A stretch of DNA of 59,880 nucleotides, taken from the NCBI RefSeq assembly GCF_005405885.1, contig NZ_BJFL01000032.1, positions 1-59,880 of the forward strand. Reading direction: 5' to 3'. How positions within the stretch are numbered: the stretch's first letter is position 1; every line of letters starts with the position of its first letter. The notes under the pieces are model-generated. The model worked only from the letters and a program-made list of their open reading frames with translations, searched no databases and was not told the origin of the DNA. This DNA is from Gandjariella thermophila (GTDB lineage Bacteria > Actinomycetota > Actinomycetes > Mycobacteriales > Pseudonocardiaceae). Shown here piece by piece: positions 45,197 through 54,079 of the stretch. Made by a program: the position numbers and the translations under genes.

Positions 45197-45420
45197 TCAG
45201 GCGTAGTAGCGGCCGAGCCCGTCGCGCAACAGGTTAAACGCCTGATCGGCGCGGGCGACGGCGTCCGGCTCGGCCGCATCGGCGGCCTGTCGCCCGCCGC
45301 CATTCGCCGGACGTTCTCCTCGGCCAGGATCCGCTGGACGGCGACGATCTGGCCGCCCCGGACGGGGTACGTCTGATGGGCACGGACGATTCGGGGGCCA
45401 CGCTGCCGGATGCGCTGTCC
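45197..45420 (-). pseudogene. Degraded gene remnant in two frames
   Basis: On the minus strand one frame reads ...RAHQTYPVRGGQIVAVQRI and LAEENVRRM, then after a shift of one base the next frame continues AADAAEPDAVARADQAFN and LLRDGLGRYYA to a TGA at 45197-45199. Both pieces have actinobacterial codon bias, but there is no start codon or ribosome site for the first. This looks like the C-terminal fragment of a decayed gene; family not recognised. Confidence 0.4.
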
Positions 45421-45617
45421 CGTTGGTTCGGTCCCCGGCGCCCCGGTTCGGCGAAAGACCAGGACGGGGGCGAAGCGCGCGCTCCCCTACTGACGGCATA
45501 TCGCACGTCGGCGGTTGGTTGACCTCCAGTGCGGTCGAGGTCCGAGACTGGCGGAGGCCCCGCCCCGGCACAACCGCGCCAGTGACGGTGCCGCCCCGAC
45601 CGGAGGAGGAAACGTCC

Positions 45618-46253
45618 ATGGAACACACGGTTCCACAGTCCACATTCGACACCGCCTACGCGGACGGCTCCCCGCCGTGGGTGACCGACGCGCCGCAGCC
45701 CGCGATCGTGGCGCTGGAACGGGGCGGCTGGATCCGTGGCGCCGTGCTGGACGCCGGTTGCGGCACCGGAGAGCACACCATCCACCTCGCCGGCCTCGGT
45801 TACGACGTGCTCGGCGTGGACTTCGCGCCGCACGCCGTGGAACGGGCGCGGGCCAACGCGGCCGCGCGCGGGATCGCCGCCCGCTTCGAGGTCGCGGACG
45901 CGCTCGACCTGGGCGGCGCACCGCGGTTCGACACCGTGGTGGACAGCGCGCTGTTCCACGTGTTCGGCCCGGAGGACCGAGCCCGGTACGTGCGCAGCCT
46001 GCATGCCGCCTGCCGCCCCGGTGCACTCGTGCACGTGCTCGCGCTCTCCAACGCCGAACCCGGCACCGGGCCGCGGATCAGCGACTCCGTGATCCGCGAC
46101 GCGTTCGCCGTCGACGGGTGGGAACTGGACGACCTGCGGCCGAGCCGGTACCGCGCGGTGGTCTTCGACCCGGAGGACGCCGCATACCTGCGCGTCGAGG
46201 TCGGCGCGCACGCCGACATGCTCGCCTGGCTCGCCCGCGCCCGGCGACTCTGA
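45618..46253 (+). CDS. Class I SAM-dependent methyltransferase
   Basis: 211 residues; ATG follows GGAGGAGG. Motif I AVLDAGCGTGEHTIHLA, acidic VLGVDFAPHAVERARANA, FEVADALDLG and FDTVVDSALFHVF (motif IV region) fit the methyltransferase type 11/25 family acting on small molecules. The substrate cannot be inferred; no biosynthetic partner is adjacent. Confidence 0.88.
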   Translation: MEHTVPQSTFDTAYADGSPPWVTDAPQPAIVALERGGWIRGAVLDAGCGTGEHTIHLAGLGYDVLGVDFAPHAVERARANAAARGIAARFEVADALDLGGAPRFDTVVDSALFHVFGPEDRARYVRSLHAACRPGALVHVLALSNAEPGTGPRISDSVIRDAFAVDGWELDDLRPSRYRAVVFDPEDAAYLRVEVGAHADMLAWLARARRL

Positions 46254-46320
46254 CCGGACCCAGGCACACCTGACGCCCCGGGCCGGAATCCGCCGCGGCA
46301 ACCGCCTGACACCATCCGAG

Positions 46321-46377
46321 AGCGGGGACACCGCCTGCTTCCTGAGCGACCTGTTCAGGCGATGCGGTGTCCCCGCT
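46321..46377. terminator. Long hairpin between convergent genes
   Basis: AGCGGGGACACCGC (46321-46334) pairs perfectly with GCGGTGTCCCCGCT (46364-46377); an inner CCTGA/TCAGG stem lies in the loop. The right arm overlaps the end of the frameshifted NUDIX gene. Confidence 0.65.
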
Positions 46378-46869
46378 CGCACAGCACGGTCACACCCCGC
46401 TCGACCGCCTCCAGCGCGGCCGCCAGGCGATCGGCCAGCAGCGGCTTCACCTTGTCACGGGCCTCGCCGAGCGTCTGGACCTCGCGGAGCGGATCTCGCC
46501 GTCCGGGAACACCATCGCCGCCAACTCGACCTCGTCCAGCATGCCGCCGTCGAAGACGAACACCACGCCCTCCGGGCGCCCGTCCTGCGGCCGTACATAG
46601 TCCACAACCAGTAGCCGCCCCAGCGGCCCGCTCCAGCCCAGTTCCTCGGCCAGCTCCCGGACGGCGGCGGCCCAGGGGACCTCGTCGGCCTCCAACGCGC
46701 CGCCGGGCATCTCCCAGTTCGGCTTGTAGGAAGGCTCGGCCAGCAGCACCCGACCGCGAGCATCCCGGAACAGCACCCCGGCGGCCACGCGTTTGCGGGC
46801 CAAGGTGGCCACGTACTGCTCCACGGGCAGCACGCCGGACCCCGTCGGCGTCGTAGGTCGAGACGTCAC
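46355..46869 (-). pseudogene. NUDIX hydrolase gene with a frameshift near the 3' end
   Basis: From GTG 46869: VAAGVLFRDARGRVLLAEPS, NUDIX box GGALEADEVPWAAAVRELAEELG (G-x5-E-x7-REL-x-EE-x-G), then VVFVFDGGMLDEVELAA and FPDGEIRS. At about 46495 the frame breaks: the first frame ends soon (stop at 46447), while the next frame continues naturally as EVQTLGEARDKVKPLLADRL, then AAALEAVERGVTVLCERGHR, to a stop at 46355. One missing G in CTCCGCGAGG restores a single frame. Either a recent pseudogene or a sequencing error; the catalytic box is intact. Confidence 0.75.
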
Positions 46870-47002
46870 CGGCAGCACCCCAGCCACTCCGCCGGCACGG
46901 GGAGCCGGAGTGACCAGCGCGTCGTCAATTCTTCGGCCGACTGGGCAGGACACGGCGGCGACCACGCCGGTCGACGCTGCGGAGTGACCGGACGACCGAT
47001 GC

Positions 47003-48256
47003 CTACAACGCGCGCCCGTCCCTTCTGATTGAGCGTGGACCGCGTTGCAGCACCAGCATCGTGACGACACTCACCGCGAGCAGCGCCACCACGTATGTCG
47101 GCAGCACGAGGCGAGTATGCCGGCTCAGTTGCTCGAAGAAGGGGGTTGTGCCGCCGAAGGCGGCAACCGTGAGGCCGTATGGCAGGCCCTGGCCGAGGGT
47201 GCGATGTTGCGGTGGAAACAGCCGCGCCAGCACCGCGGGTAGCACCGAGCACACGGACGCCAGGCAGATGGAGGCGATGATCAGGACCAGCCAATACACG
47301 GAGGCGCTGGCCTGATCAAGTAGCAACCGCAGTGGCATTGTCAGCGCGCCCAACGCCACGGTGCCGCAAAAGAACACTCTGGCCACGCCGACCCGGTCCG
47401 CGATCCAGCCGAACAACGGAAGAACCAGTGCGAAGATGGCCGTGGAACTGGCACCGGCCCACAACACCACAGTGTCGCGGAGCTTCAGCACACTGAGCGC
47501 GTGACTGGTCGGCGCCGCCGTCCACAGATAGTAGGCGGCGGTGACGCCGACCGTGAGTCCACAGACGGCGAGCATCGGCGGAACGAGACTGTTCCGCCGG
47601 GCAAACAGGCGCCGCAGGTCGGATCGGCTGGAGGGGATCACCGTGTCAGGCAGTCGCAGGCGCAACACGAAGAACACCGTTGCTGCCACGCCACCGCCCG
47701 CGAACGGTATCCGCCAGGCTCCATCCACCATCGCCTGTGGTCCGAACAGCGAGGCCAGCGCGGCGACGGCCAGGCTCGCGGTAAGCTTCCCGAGACTGCC
47801 GAAGGTGTAGAACATGCTGGAGAACAGCCCGCTGCGCCTGGGTGGCGACATCTCGTACAGATAGGTCTGCGCGACCGGCATCTCACCCCCGTGCGCGACG
47901 CCGAGCAGCAACCGCCACAGCAGCATCAGGATTGCCGCGGCCGGCCCAATTGCCTGCGCATCCGGGGTGAGCGCCATGCCGTAGGATGCGACAGCGGCTG
48001 CGGCGATGCACATCAACATCGCGACGCGCCGTCCCCGCTGGTCGGCCAATCCACCCAGCACCACTCCACCCAATGGCCGGGCGACGAAGCCTGCCGCGAA
48101 AACGCCGAATCCGTAGACCAGGGACCGCTGCACTTCTCCGCCGAAGAACGATGGCGAGAGATAAGACACGAGCAGCGCGTACAGCACCCAGTCGTAGCTC
48201 TCCAGTGCCATGCCCGCGCAGACAACCCAGGGCCGAGGTGCGGCGTGGTCGGCCAT
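47003..48256 (-). CDS. MFS transporter, metabolite:H+ symporter (MHS) type
   Basis: 417 residues with about 12 hydrophobic segments. ARPLGGVVLGGLADQRGRRV is the MFS A-motif after TM2, and RLLLGVAHGGEMPVAQTYLY fits the ShiA/ProP/citrate MHS family of proton-coupled importers of organic acids, aromatics or betaines. ATG 48256 follows GAGGGGGAC. It is last in a six-gene minus-strand run with two oxygenases and could import their substrate. Confidence 0.85.
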   Translation of the reverse strand: MADHAAPRPWVVCAGMALESYDWVLYALLVSYLSPSFFGGEVQRSLVYGFGVFAAGFVARPLGGVVLGGLADQRGRRVAMLMCIAAAAVASYGMALTPDAQAIGPAAAILMLLWRLLLGVAHGGEMPVAQTYLYEMSPPRRSGLFSSMFYTFGSLGKLTASLAVAALASLFGPQAMVDGAWRIPFAGGGVAATVFFVLRLRLPDTVIPSSRSDLRRLFARRNSLVPPMLAVCGLTVGVTAAYYLWTAAPTSHALSVLKLRDTVVLWAGASSTAIFALVLPLFGWIADRVGVARVFFCGTVALGALTMPLRLLLDQASASVYWLVLIIASICLASVCSVLPAVLARLFPPQHRTLGQGLPYGLTVAAFGGTTPFFEQLSRHTRLVLPTYVVALLAVSVVTMLVLQRGPRSIRRDGRAL

Positions 48257-48281
48257 GTCCCCCTCATTTTCGACCGGCGAC

Positions 48282-49130
48282 CTACGAGAAGACGCTCAGT
48301 ACGGTGGTTTTCGGCAGTCCTGGTAGTGCGATCCGTTCTCGGGTGGGCGCGGGTGCGAACCCGCGCACCACAGCGTCGGGCAAGGATTCAGGTGGCCCTG
48401 ACAGCCACGACTGGACATGACCAGAATCCACATGAACGAAAGCCGGATGCCTCTTTCCGACCACGTTTCGCAGCACGTCGGCGGCTATGAAGTCACCGCG
48501 GTCGACGACATAGTCGCTAATCTCCTGGGAAATTCCGTGCAGTTGAAGACGGCCGTCTGAACGGGCACCACGGAAGGCGTAACGTATCTTTGCCGGCAGA
48601 CCGTTCGGCCGGCGCATCAGCCATTCTCCGGTTCCGGCGCGGCCCTCCTGCGCATCGGCAAGGACGTGCAGCACCTGCGCAATTTCAGAGATGTCGGCGA
48701 GGGTGGACAGCAGGTCCGTAACCGTCGGATCGAAATCGCCCGGAAATCCATAGAACTCGGCGGTGCCCGGATGCGGGACTGTCCGTGGTCGGCCGGGGTC
48801 GGCAAGGTCCCAGGTCCACCCAATCGCCTTCGGTGGCGCTGGCGGGTTCTCGTCCTTGGTGCCTAACCACACCATGACGGCGTGGACCTGCCGGCCAGGG
48901 CCGAGAATCGGCCGAGCATACGCCAGTTTGGTGCCGTGCGTGAGGTCGACCAGGGATTGTGAGTCCTTGAGATTGTCAACCACCACACCGACGAGTTTCT
49001 CGACCATCGTCAACTGTGACCCGCGAAACACGTTTCCCAGCGGCCGCCATTTGCGTGCTCGAGAGCCGGCCGCCACTACCGTGGGCGAATTCGACAGCGT
49101 GTCGACAACCAGCCATTCCTTATCAGCCAC
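48282..49130 (-). CDS. DUF5593-like (GAF-related) actinobacterial protein
   Basis: 282 residues from GTG 49130 after GGGGGAG. VADKEWLVVDTLSNSPTVVA, AYARPILGPGRQVHAVMVWL, FDPTVTDLLSTLADISEIAQ and DYVVDRGDFIAADVLRNVVG are visible. From memory it resembles the DUF5593/DUF5628 group known mainly from mycobacteria, thought to have a GAF-like fold; I hold this loosely. No membrane segments. It lies between the FAD monooxygenase and the MFS gene and may be a regulatory or ligand-sensing partner. Confidence 0.6.
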   Translation of the reverse strand: MADKEWLVVDTLSNSPTVVAAGSRARKWRPLGNVFRGSQLTMVEKLVGVVVDNLKDSQSLVDLTHGTKLAYARPILGPGRQVHAVMVWLGTKDENPPAPPKAIGWTWDLADPGRPRTVPHPGTAEFYGFPGDFDPTVTDLLSTLADISEIAQVLHVLADAQEGRAGTGEWLMRRPNGLPAKIRYAFRGARSDGRLQLHGISQEISDYVVDRGDFIAADVLRNVVGKRHPAFVHVDSGHVQSWLSGPPESLPDAVVRGFAPAPTRERIALPGLPKTTVLSVFS

Positions 49131-49205
49131 GGTTACTCCCCCAGAGGAACCTACCGTTCCACGGTAACACACGGCCGATTGGTGACCCACCGGTTACACC
49201 GCTGC

Positions 49206-50741
49206 TCAGCCCTTGGAAGCGGGTTCGGCCGGTAGCGTGCTGGTGCCGAACCAGAAGGTCAGCGCCGATACCAAGCCTGCCGCTTCTGAGTCACCCTGTT
49301 CCTCCCGCTGATTTCCGGACCAGGCGACGTACCCGTCGGGGCGGATCAGCACAGCACATGGCAGGTCGTCGGGCAGTCGCTCCACCTCGACCAGGTCAAC
49401 CAGTGGATGGCGCAGACCTGCCCCATATGCGTCCCAGCCGCTGCGGGCCATATCGAGCAGGAGCACACCACGACCGGCGACCAGCAGGTCGCTTACCGTA
49501 CGCGGGCCCTGGTCAACCGTGGTCACGGTGATGTTGGGGAAGAACTGTCCTACCCATTCCCGATCGGCCGGTGTGGTGGGGTAGCTCACCGCGTTGTCGT
49601 TGATGATATCGGCCACGCGGTCGTGCGCGTCGGGGCAGGACAGCAGTTCACGGATGAACCCGCGCAGTGGGTCGTACGCGGTGGTCGGGTTCATCAGCAT
49701 GGCCTGCACCCGAGTGTTCTCGATCACCTTCGCGGCCACCGGGTGTCGTTCTGTCGAATAAGTGTCCAGCAGGGCGGGGTCGGCGCTGCCGCGGAGTACC
49801 GATACCAGCTTCCAGCCCAGGTTCACCGCATCCTGGAGTCCGGTGTTGAGGCCCTGGCCACCCAGCGGGTAGTGGACGTGTGCGGCGTCGCCGGCCAAGA
49901 ACAGCCTGCCGTCCCGGTATTCGGTGGCCAGCCGACTGAAGTCACTGAATCGCGAGGTGTTGTCCAGCTCCTCAAGATCGACGTGGTGGCCCACGATGCG
50001 GTCAACGGTGGCGCCGAACTCCTCCGGGGTGATCGGCCGGTGCCGGTCGGGTTCCGGTCCATCGAACTCGAAGGTGATGATTCGGCTTGGCCCGAAGCGG
50101 TTGAGGTTCAGCAGGGTCCACCCCCGAGGGGTGGGCTGCCATCCCGGCCGCATCTGTTCGGGATGCGGTAGCCGCGCTGTGGCGAGCATGGCACGCATGG
50201 TGGGCGGATACTCGACGGTCGGGAAGTTCCCGGATTCCCGAACCACGCTGCGTGCGCCGTCGCAGCCGATCGCGAACTCGGCCCGCAGCGTGCCGGTTTG
50301 GGCGCCGGCACGCACGGTCAGTTCCACGCGATCGTGTTCCTGCCGTACCCCGGTGACGGTGTGGCCGCGCCGCACTGTTGCGCCGAGGCGAACTGCCCGT
50401 TCCCCCAGTGCGCGCTCCAGATCCGCCTGCGCGAGTCCGATCATCACCGCCCCCTCGACAGCGCGGGTGCGCAGGGTCAACCAGGGATATCCGGCGAACT
50501 GAAACGGCTCTCGAATAATCTCGTGATGGTCCGCCTCAATGCGCGGAAACCGCAGGATGCCGCGCCGGGCCAGCGTCTGGATCGCGCGCGCGTGATAGGT
50601 GCCGGCTTTCGGCTGGTCACTCACCTCGGTGCGGGTCTCCAGCACAACCACATTGACGCCGTGCAGGGCCAGTTCCCCGGCCAGCAGCATCCCGACCGGG
50701 CCTCCCCCGACCACCGCCACCTCGCACTGCTGCATCATCAC
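49206..50741 (-). CDS. FAD-dependent aromatic monooxygenase (PHBH fold, RdmE/Rox-like)
   Basis: 511 residues. FAD-binding VAVVGGGPVGMLLAGEL (GxGxxG variant GGGPVG, 12-17), the DG motif FAIGCDGARSVVRES and the GD motif LFLAGDAAHVHYPLGGQGLN then TGLQDAVNLGWKL. The ~100-residue C-terminal thioredoxin-like domain (DLLVAGRGVLLLDMARSGWD, VAWSGNQ) is that of polyketide hydroxylases and rifampicin monooxygenases. It would hydroxylate an aromatic or polyketide substrate with NAD(P)H and O2. Several starts (MMMQQ) are possible. It lies 34 nt behind the P450 gene. Confidence 0.88.
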   Translation of the reverse strand: MMMQQCEVAVVGGGPVGMLLAGELALHGVNVVVLETRTEVSDQPKAGTYHARAIQTLARRGILRFPRIEADHHEIIREPFQFAGYPWLTLRTRAVEGAVMIGLAQADLERALGERAVRLGATVRRGHTVTGVRQEHDRVELTVRAGAQTGTLRAEFAIGCDGARSVVRESGNFPTVEYPPTMRAMLATARLPHPEQMRPGWQPTPRGWTLLNLNRFGPSRIITFEFDGPEPDRHRPITPEEFGATVDRIVGHHVDLEELDNTSRFSDFSRLATEYRDGRLFLAGDAAHVHYPLGGQGLNTGLQDAVNLGWKLVSVLRGSADPALLDTYSTERHPVAAKVIENTRVQAMLMNPTTAYDPLRGFIRELLSCPDAHDRVADIINDNAVSYPTTPADREWVGQFFPNITVTTVDQGPRTVSDLLVAGRGVLLLDMARSGWDAYGAGLRHPLVDLVEVERLPDDLPCAVLIRPDGYVAWSGNQREEQGDSEAAGLVSALTFWFGTSTLPAEPASKG

Positions 50742-50775
50742 GCCATCCTTTCCGACTCAGCCGCTCCGTCGCGGC

Positions 50776-51990
50776 TCAATGCAGGACCACCGGCAGCGCG
50801 GACGGCCGTCGCAGTCCGACCCCGAAGTCCCACGGCACCCGTGAAGGCTCGATCGCGAGCGCCGCGTCCGGGTACCTCGTGAAGACCAGCGTCAACACGG
50901 TGATCAGCTCCATCTGGGCCAGTGCCGATCCCATGCACCGGTGCATGCCGTATCCGTACTGCAGGTGTTTGCGCGGAGGCCGGTTCAGATCGATCATCAA
51001 TGGCTCGTGGAACACCGAGGGATCTCGGTTGGCGGCGTTCACCCATGGATACACAATGGTCCCGACCGGCAGGGTGCCCTTCGAGGTCTCCAACGGGTTC
51101 AGCAGCAGTCGCGGGAAGGTCCCCGGCGTCCCCAGGGGCATGAGTCGGAGAATCTCCTCCACGAGCTTCGGCACATAGCTCTGTGGATCGGAGGCCACCA
51201 GCCGATACAGCGGCGGATGCGCCAGCGCCGCATACGCCGTCTTGGTGAGCATGGTCGCGATGTTGTTGTCGCCGCCCAGCACGATGCCCATCACGGTTCC
51301 CTGTAGCAGGGAATCGTCGATGTCGGCGTATTCGGGTTGCGCGGCACGGCGCTTGTACACGGCGAGGAGGCCGGTGTCGTCATGTTCGCTGCTGTCGGAA
51401 ATGAGCGAACCGACCCAGTCCCACAGTTGCAGCCACGCCGCCTCGATACCCGGGATGTCGTCACGGTCGGCGTACTGCACGATGCGGCCCTGCTCGTTCA
51501 TCCACGCGGCCCGGTCTGTCGGCAGTCCGAGCAGGGTGAGCGTGGTCTGTGCGGGCACCACCCGAAACACCCATCGCACAAGGTCGGGCTCGGCGGCGCG
51601 CTCCAGTTGTTCACATGCCGCGATGGTGAGTTTCTCGACGGTAGGAGCCAAGCCGGCGAGTGAGTGTGCGCTGAATTCGTGCGCGACGAATCGACGCACC
51701 AGGCCGTGCACCGGGTTGTCCAGGTTGATCAGAACTTCCGGCGCCCAGGTGGTGGGCATGAACGACGGGCCGCCGTCGACATTGCACAGCTCCCGACTGG
51801 CGGTGGAGTCGAAGAGCACGGTTCGCACATCGGCATAGGACGTGAGGCACACGGCGGTGTGCCCGCTGGGTAGTTCGATCCGCTCGAAGCCGTCGGGCTC
51901 AGCCGGCAACCGGCGGACGAAGGGCTCAGGGGTGTCGAGGTTGGGGATATCAGCGATGCTGATTCGAAGGGACTCGGCGGCGAGCGTCAT
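50776..51990 (-). CDS. Cytochrome P450 with an atypical I-helix
   Basis: 404 residues. ExxR is EEILR (279-282); the heme loop is YGYGMHRCMGSALAQMEL with Cys352. The I-helix, usually (A/G)GxxTT/S, reads GIVLGGDNNIATML (GGDNN 239-243), so the oxygen-activating Thr is replaced by Asn. VLINLDNPVHGLVRRFVAHE is the usual C-helix region (DPPxHxxxR variant). The enzyme may use peroxide or an altered proton relay. ATG overlaps the MFS stop (ATGA). Confidence 0.9.
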   Translation of the reverse strand: MTLAAESLRISIADIPNLDTPEPFVRRLPAEPDGFERIELPSGHTAVCLTSYADVRTVLFDSTASRELCNVDGGPSFMPTTWAPEVLINLDNPVHGLVRRFVAHEFSAHSLAGLAPTVEKLTIAACEQLERAAEPDLVRWVFRVVPAQTTLTLLGLPTDRAAWMNEQGRIVQYADRDDIPGIEAAWLQLWDWVGSLISDSSEHDDTGLLAVYKRRAAQPEYADIDDSLLQGTVMGIVLGGDNNIATMLTKTAYAALAHPPLYRLVASDPQSYVPKLVEEILRLMPLGTPGTFPRLLLNPLETSKGTLPVGTIVYPWVNAANRDPSVFHEPLMIDLNRPPRKHLQYGYGMHRCMGSALAQMELITVLTLVFTRYPDAALAIEPSRVPWDFGVGLRRPSALPVVLH

Positions 51991-53525
51991 GACACTTCCT
52001 CCGCTTTCGGCCGCAGCAGCACCGCGACCAGGACAACGAACACGAGCGAGATAGCCGCGAGCGCCCAGAGCGTGGCGTGGACGGCCGCGTTGTAGGCACG
52101 GGTGAGGACGGCGGTGTCGACGCCCGATGCGACACTCGCCAGATCGCCGGCGGCGGTGGCCGACGCCGCCTTGTCGATCAAGGCCGTACCGAGCGAGGGG
52201 GGCAGCAGCCTGTGCACCTCGCCGCTCACGAGCGTGGCGAGCACGGAGCCGTAGGCGGCGACCACAACCGCCTCGCTGCCCAGCCGCACGGTCGACACCA
52301 GGCCGGAAACCATCCCGGCCTTCTCCGGTGGCACCGATCCGATGGCCTGGCCGTCGACCAGGCCGACACCCAGCCCGAACCCGGCGCCCAGCAAGATCAG
52401 CGGACCCGCGATCAGCGCCACACTGCGCTGAACGTCGGCGATGGTCAGCCATGCCGCCCCCAGTGCGTAGAGCGCGACGCTGACCGTCAGGATCACCCGA
52501 GCCGACACACCCTGGTTGGCCAGGCGGCCGGCAAGGATCGGGGCGATGATCACGGGCACGGTCATGATCAGCATTACCAGACCCACGGTGGTGGTCGGCA
52601 TCGTCCACACCACCGTCAGGAAGGTCGGAAAGTACGTCAGCAAGGCAACGAATCCCACCGCGCCCGCGACCGGGACCAGTAGCAACCCCACCAACATCGG
52701 GTCGTGTAGCAGAGTCAGATCGAGCAGCGGGTTTGCCGTGCGCCGCTGCGCCATGGTGAAAACACCCAGAATCCCGACGCCCAGGACCGCCAGCGCGAGG
52801 GTGCCAGGCGCCGTCCACCCCCAGGTGCCCGCCTGCACCACACCGGCGATCAGCAGCGCGAGGCCGGACGCGAACAGCATCGCTCCGCGGTAGTCGATCG
52901 GCGGCCGCCTTTCCGGCCTGCTGTCGCGGACTCCGCACGCCGCCGCCAGCGCGAACGCGACCAAGATCAGCGCTCCGTTCACCATGAACATGCCGGGCCA
53001 ACCCACCAGACCGATCGCCGCCGCCGAAATCGACGGTCCGAAGCCCAGCCCCACACCGGCAGTCGTGCCGAACAGGGCGAATGCCCGGGTACGGGCGGAG
53101 CCTTCGAACTTCGACGACAGCAACGCGCCACCGCAGGCGAAGATGGTGGCCGCGCCGAAGCCAGCCAGTGCTCGCGCGGCATCGAGCACGATGATTGTCG
53201 GCGCCACCGCGCTCAGGACCGCGGCCCCGAAGAAGAGCGCGGTACCGGCGAGGAAGCCCCGCCGCAGCCCCAGATGGTCCGCGATCGAACCGGCAACCAG
53301 GCTGAATACCGCAAAGGTTAGATTGAACCCGTTGACCACCCACTGGAGCGGAGCAGGCGCGTTACCGAGATCCTCCGCGATGCGCGGCAATGCCACCCCA
53401 GTACCCGACACCCCCGTCGGAACCACTAGCACGGCAACCAGCACGGCGGCCAGAAGCAGGCGCGGCCGCTCCGTGGCCACCCGCGGGGCCACGGGTGCGC
53501 CAACCACTCCACGTACTTCGGCCAT
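51987..53525 (-). CDS. MFS drug exporter, DHA2 (14-TM) family
   Basis: 512 residues with about 14 hydrophobic segments. VLVVPTGVSGTGVALPRIAE (TM1), LQWVVNGFNLTFAVFSLVAG, SIADHLGLRRGF (A-motif) and FGTTAGVGLGFGPSISA (C-motif-like) identify the EmrB/QacA type. It sits directly upstream of the P450 and likely exports an oxidised product or a toxic substrate. ATG start overlaps the HAD gene's stop. Confidence 0.88.
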   Translation of the reverse strand: MAEVRGVVGAPVAPRVATERPRLLLAAVLVAVLVVPTGVSGTGVALPRIAEDLGNAPAPLQWVVNGFNLTFAVFSLVAGSIADHLGLRRGFLAGTALFFGAAVLSAVAPTIIVLDAARALAGFGAATIFACGGALLSSKFEGSARTRAFALFGTTAGVGLGFGPSISAAAIGLVGWPGMFMVNGALILVAFALAAACGVRDSRPERRPPIDYRGAMLFASGLALLIAGVVQAGTWGWTAPGTLALAVLGVGILGVFTMAQRRTANPLLDLTLLHDPMLVGLLLVPVAGAVGFVALLTYFPTFLTVVWTMPTTTVGLVMLIMTVPVIIAPILAGRLANQGVSARVILTVSVALYALGAAWLTIADVQRSVALIAGPLILLGAGFGLGVGLVDGQAIGSVPPEKAGMVSGLVSTVRLGSEAVVVAAYGSVLATLVSGEVHRLLPPSLGTALIDKAASATAAGDLASVASGVDTAVLTRAYNAAVHATLWALAAISLVFVVLVAVLLRPKAEEVS

Positions 53526-54079
53526 CAGTGCCCTCTCTCCCCATGGGCGGCCGAGGACGCCCCGACTGATTCAGTTCTGTCCAGAAGTTCGTTCAGTTCT
53601 GAAATCGCCTGTTCCGCACTGTGAAAGCGGACGGCTCCCCATCCGGCGGCCTCTGCCGCCACGCAGTTTTCCGCCAGGTCGTCCACGAGCACACAATCAC
53701 CCGCCGGGAGGCCCGTGCGCTCACGCGCGATCTCGAAGATCCTCGGATCGGGCTTGCGGACGCCGACACGACAGGAATCCACGATGTGGTCGACGACGTG
53801 GTCCAGGTCGACCATGCGCCGCCAGATCGGCTCCCACTCGACCACGTTGTTGGTGAGAATGCCGACCTGATGACCCCGGTCCCGCAGATCGAACACCAGC
53901 CGTCGCACGGTTGGATTCACCTGGTGACCCGCGAACCACTGGCGACCGAAATCGCGCTCGCTGCGAGACACGTCGAACGCGGGACACCAGCCCTCCGAGG
54001 TGATTTGACGGACGCCGCGGTTGCCGAGGCCCGACGCAGGGCAGCGGCAAACATCAAGCAGAAACGGCGAACCAATCAA
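53525..54079 (-). CDS. HAD-family hydrolase lacking the N-terminal nucleophile motif
   Basis: About 184 residues from TTG 54079 (start uncertain). The HAD motif II region VGILTNNVVEWEPIWRR, motif III Lys in GVRKPDPRIFEIARE and motif IV CVLVDDLAENCVAAEAAGWG are intact. Motif I (DxDxT/V), which supplies the catalytic Asp, is absent: the N-terminus reads MIGSPFLLDVCRCPASGLGN and no other frame upstream restores it. It is probably 5'-truncated and inactive as a phosphatase, though still coupled to the MFS gene by a TGATG overlap. Confidence 0.65.
   Translation of the reverse strand: MIGSPFLLDVCRCPASGLGNRGVRQITSEGWCPAFDVSRSERDFGRQWFAGHQVNPTVRRLVFDLRDRGHQVGILTNNVVEWEPIWRRMVDLDHVVDHIVDSCRVGVRKPDPRIFEIARERTGLPAGDCVLVDDLAENCVAAEAAGWGAVRFHSAEQAISELNELLDRTESVGASSAAHGERGH

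Noticed and set aside
49407-50171. 254-residue plus-strand open frame opposite the FAD monooxygenase
   Set aside because: Antisense shadow of a clear monooxygenase gene, without domain or ribosome site.
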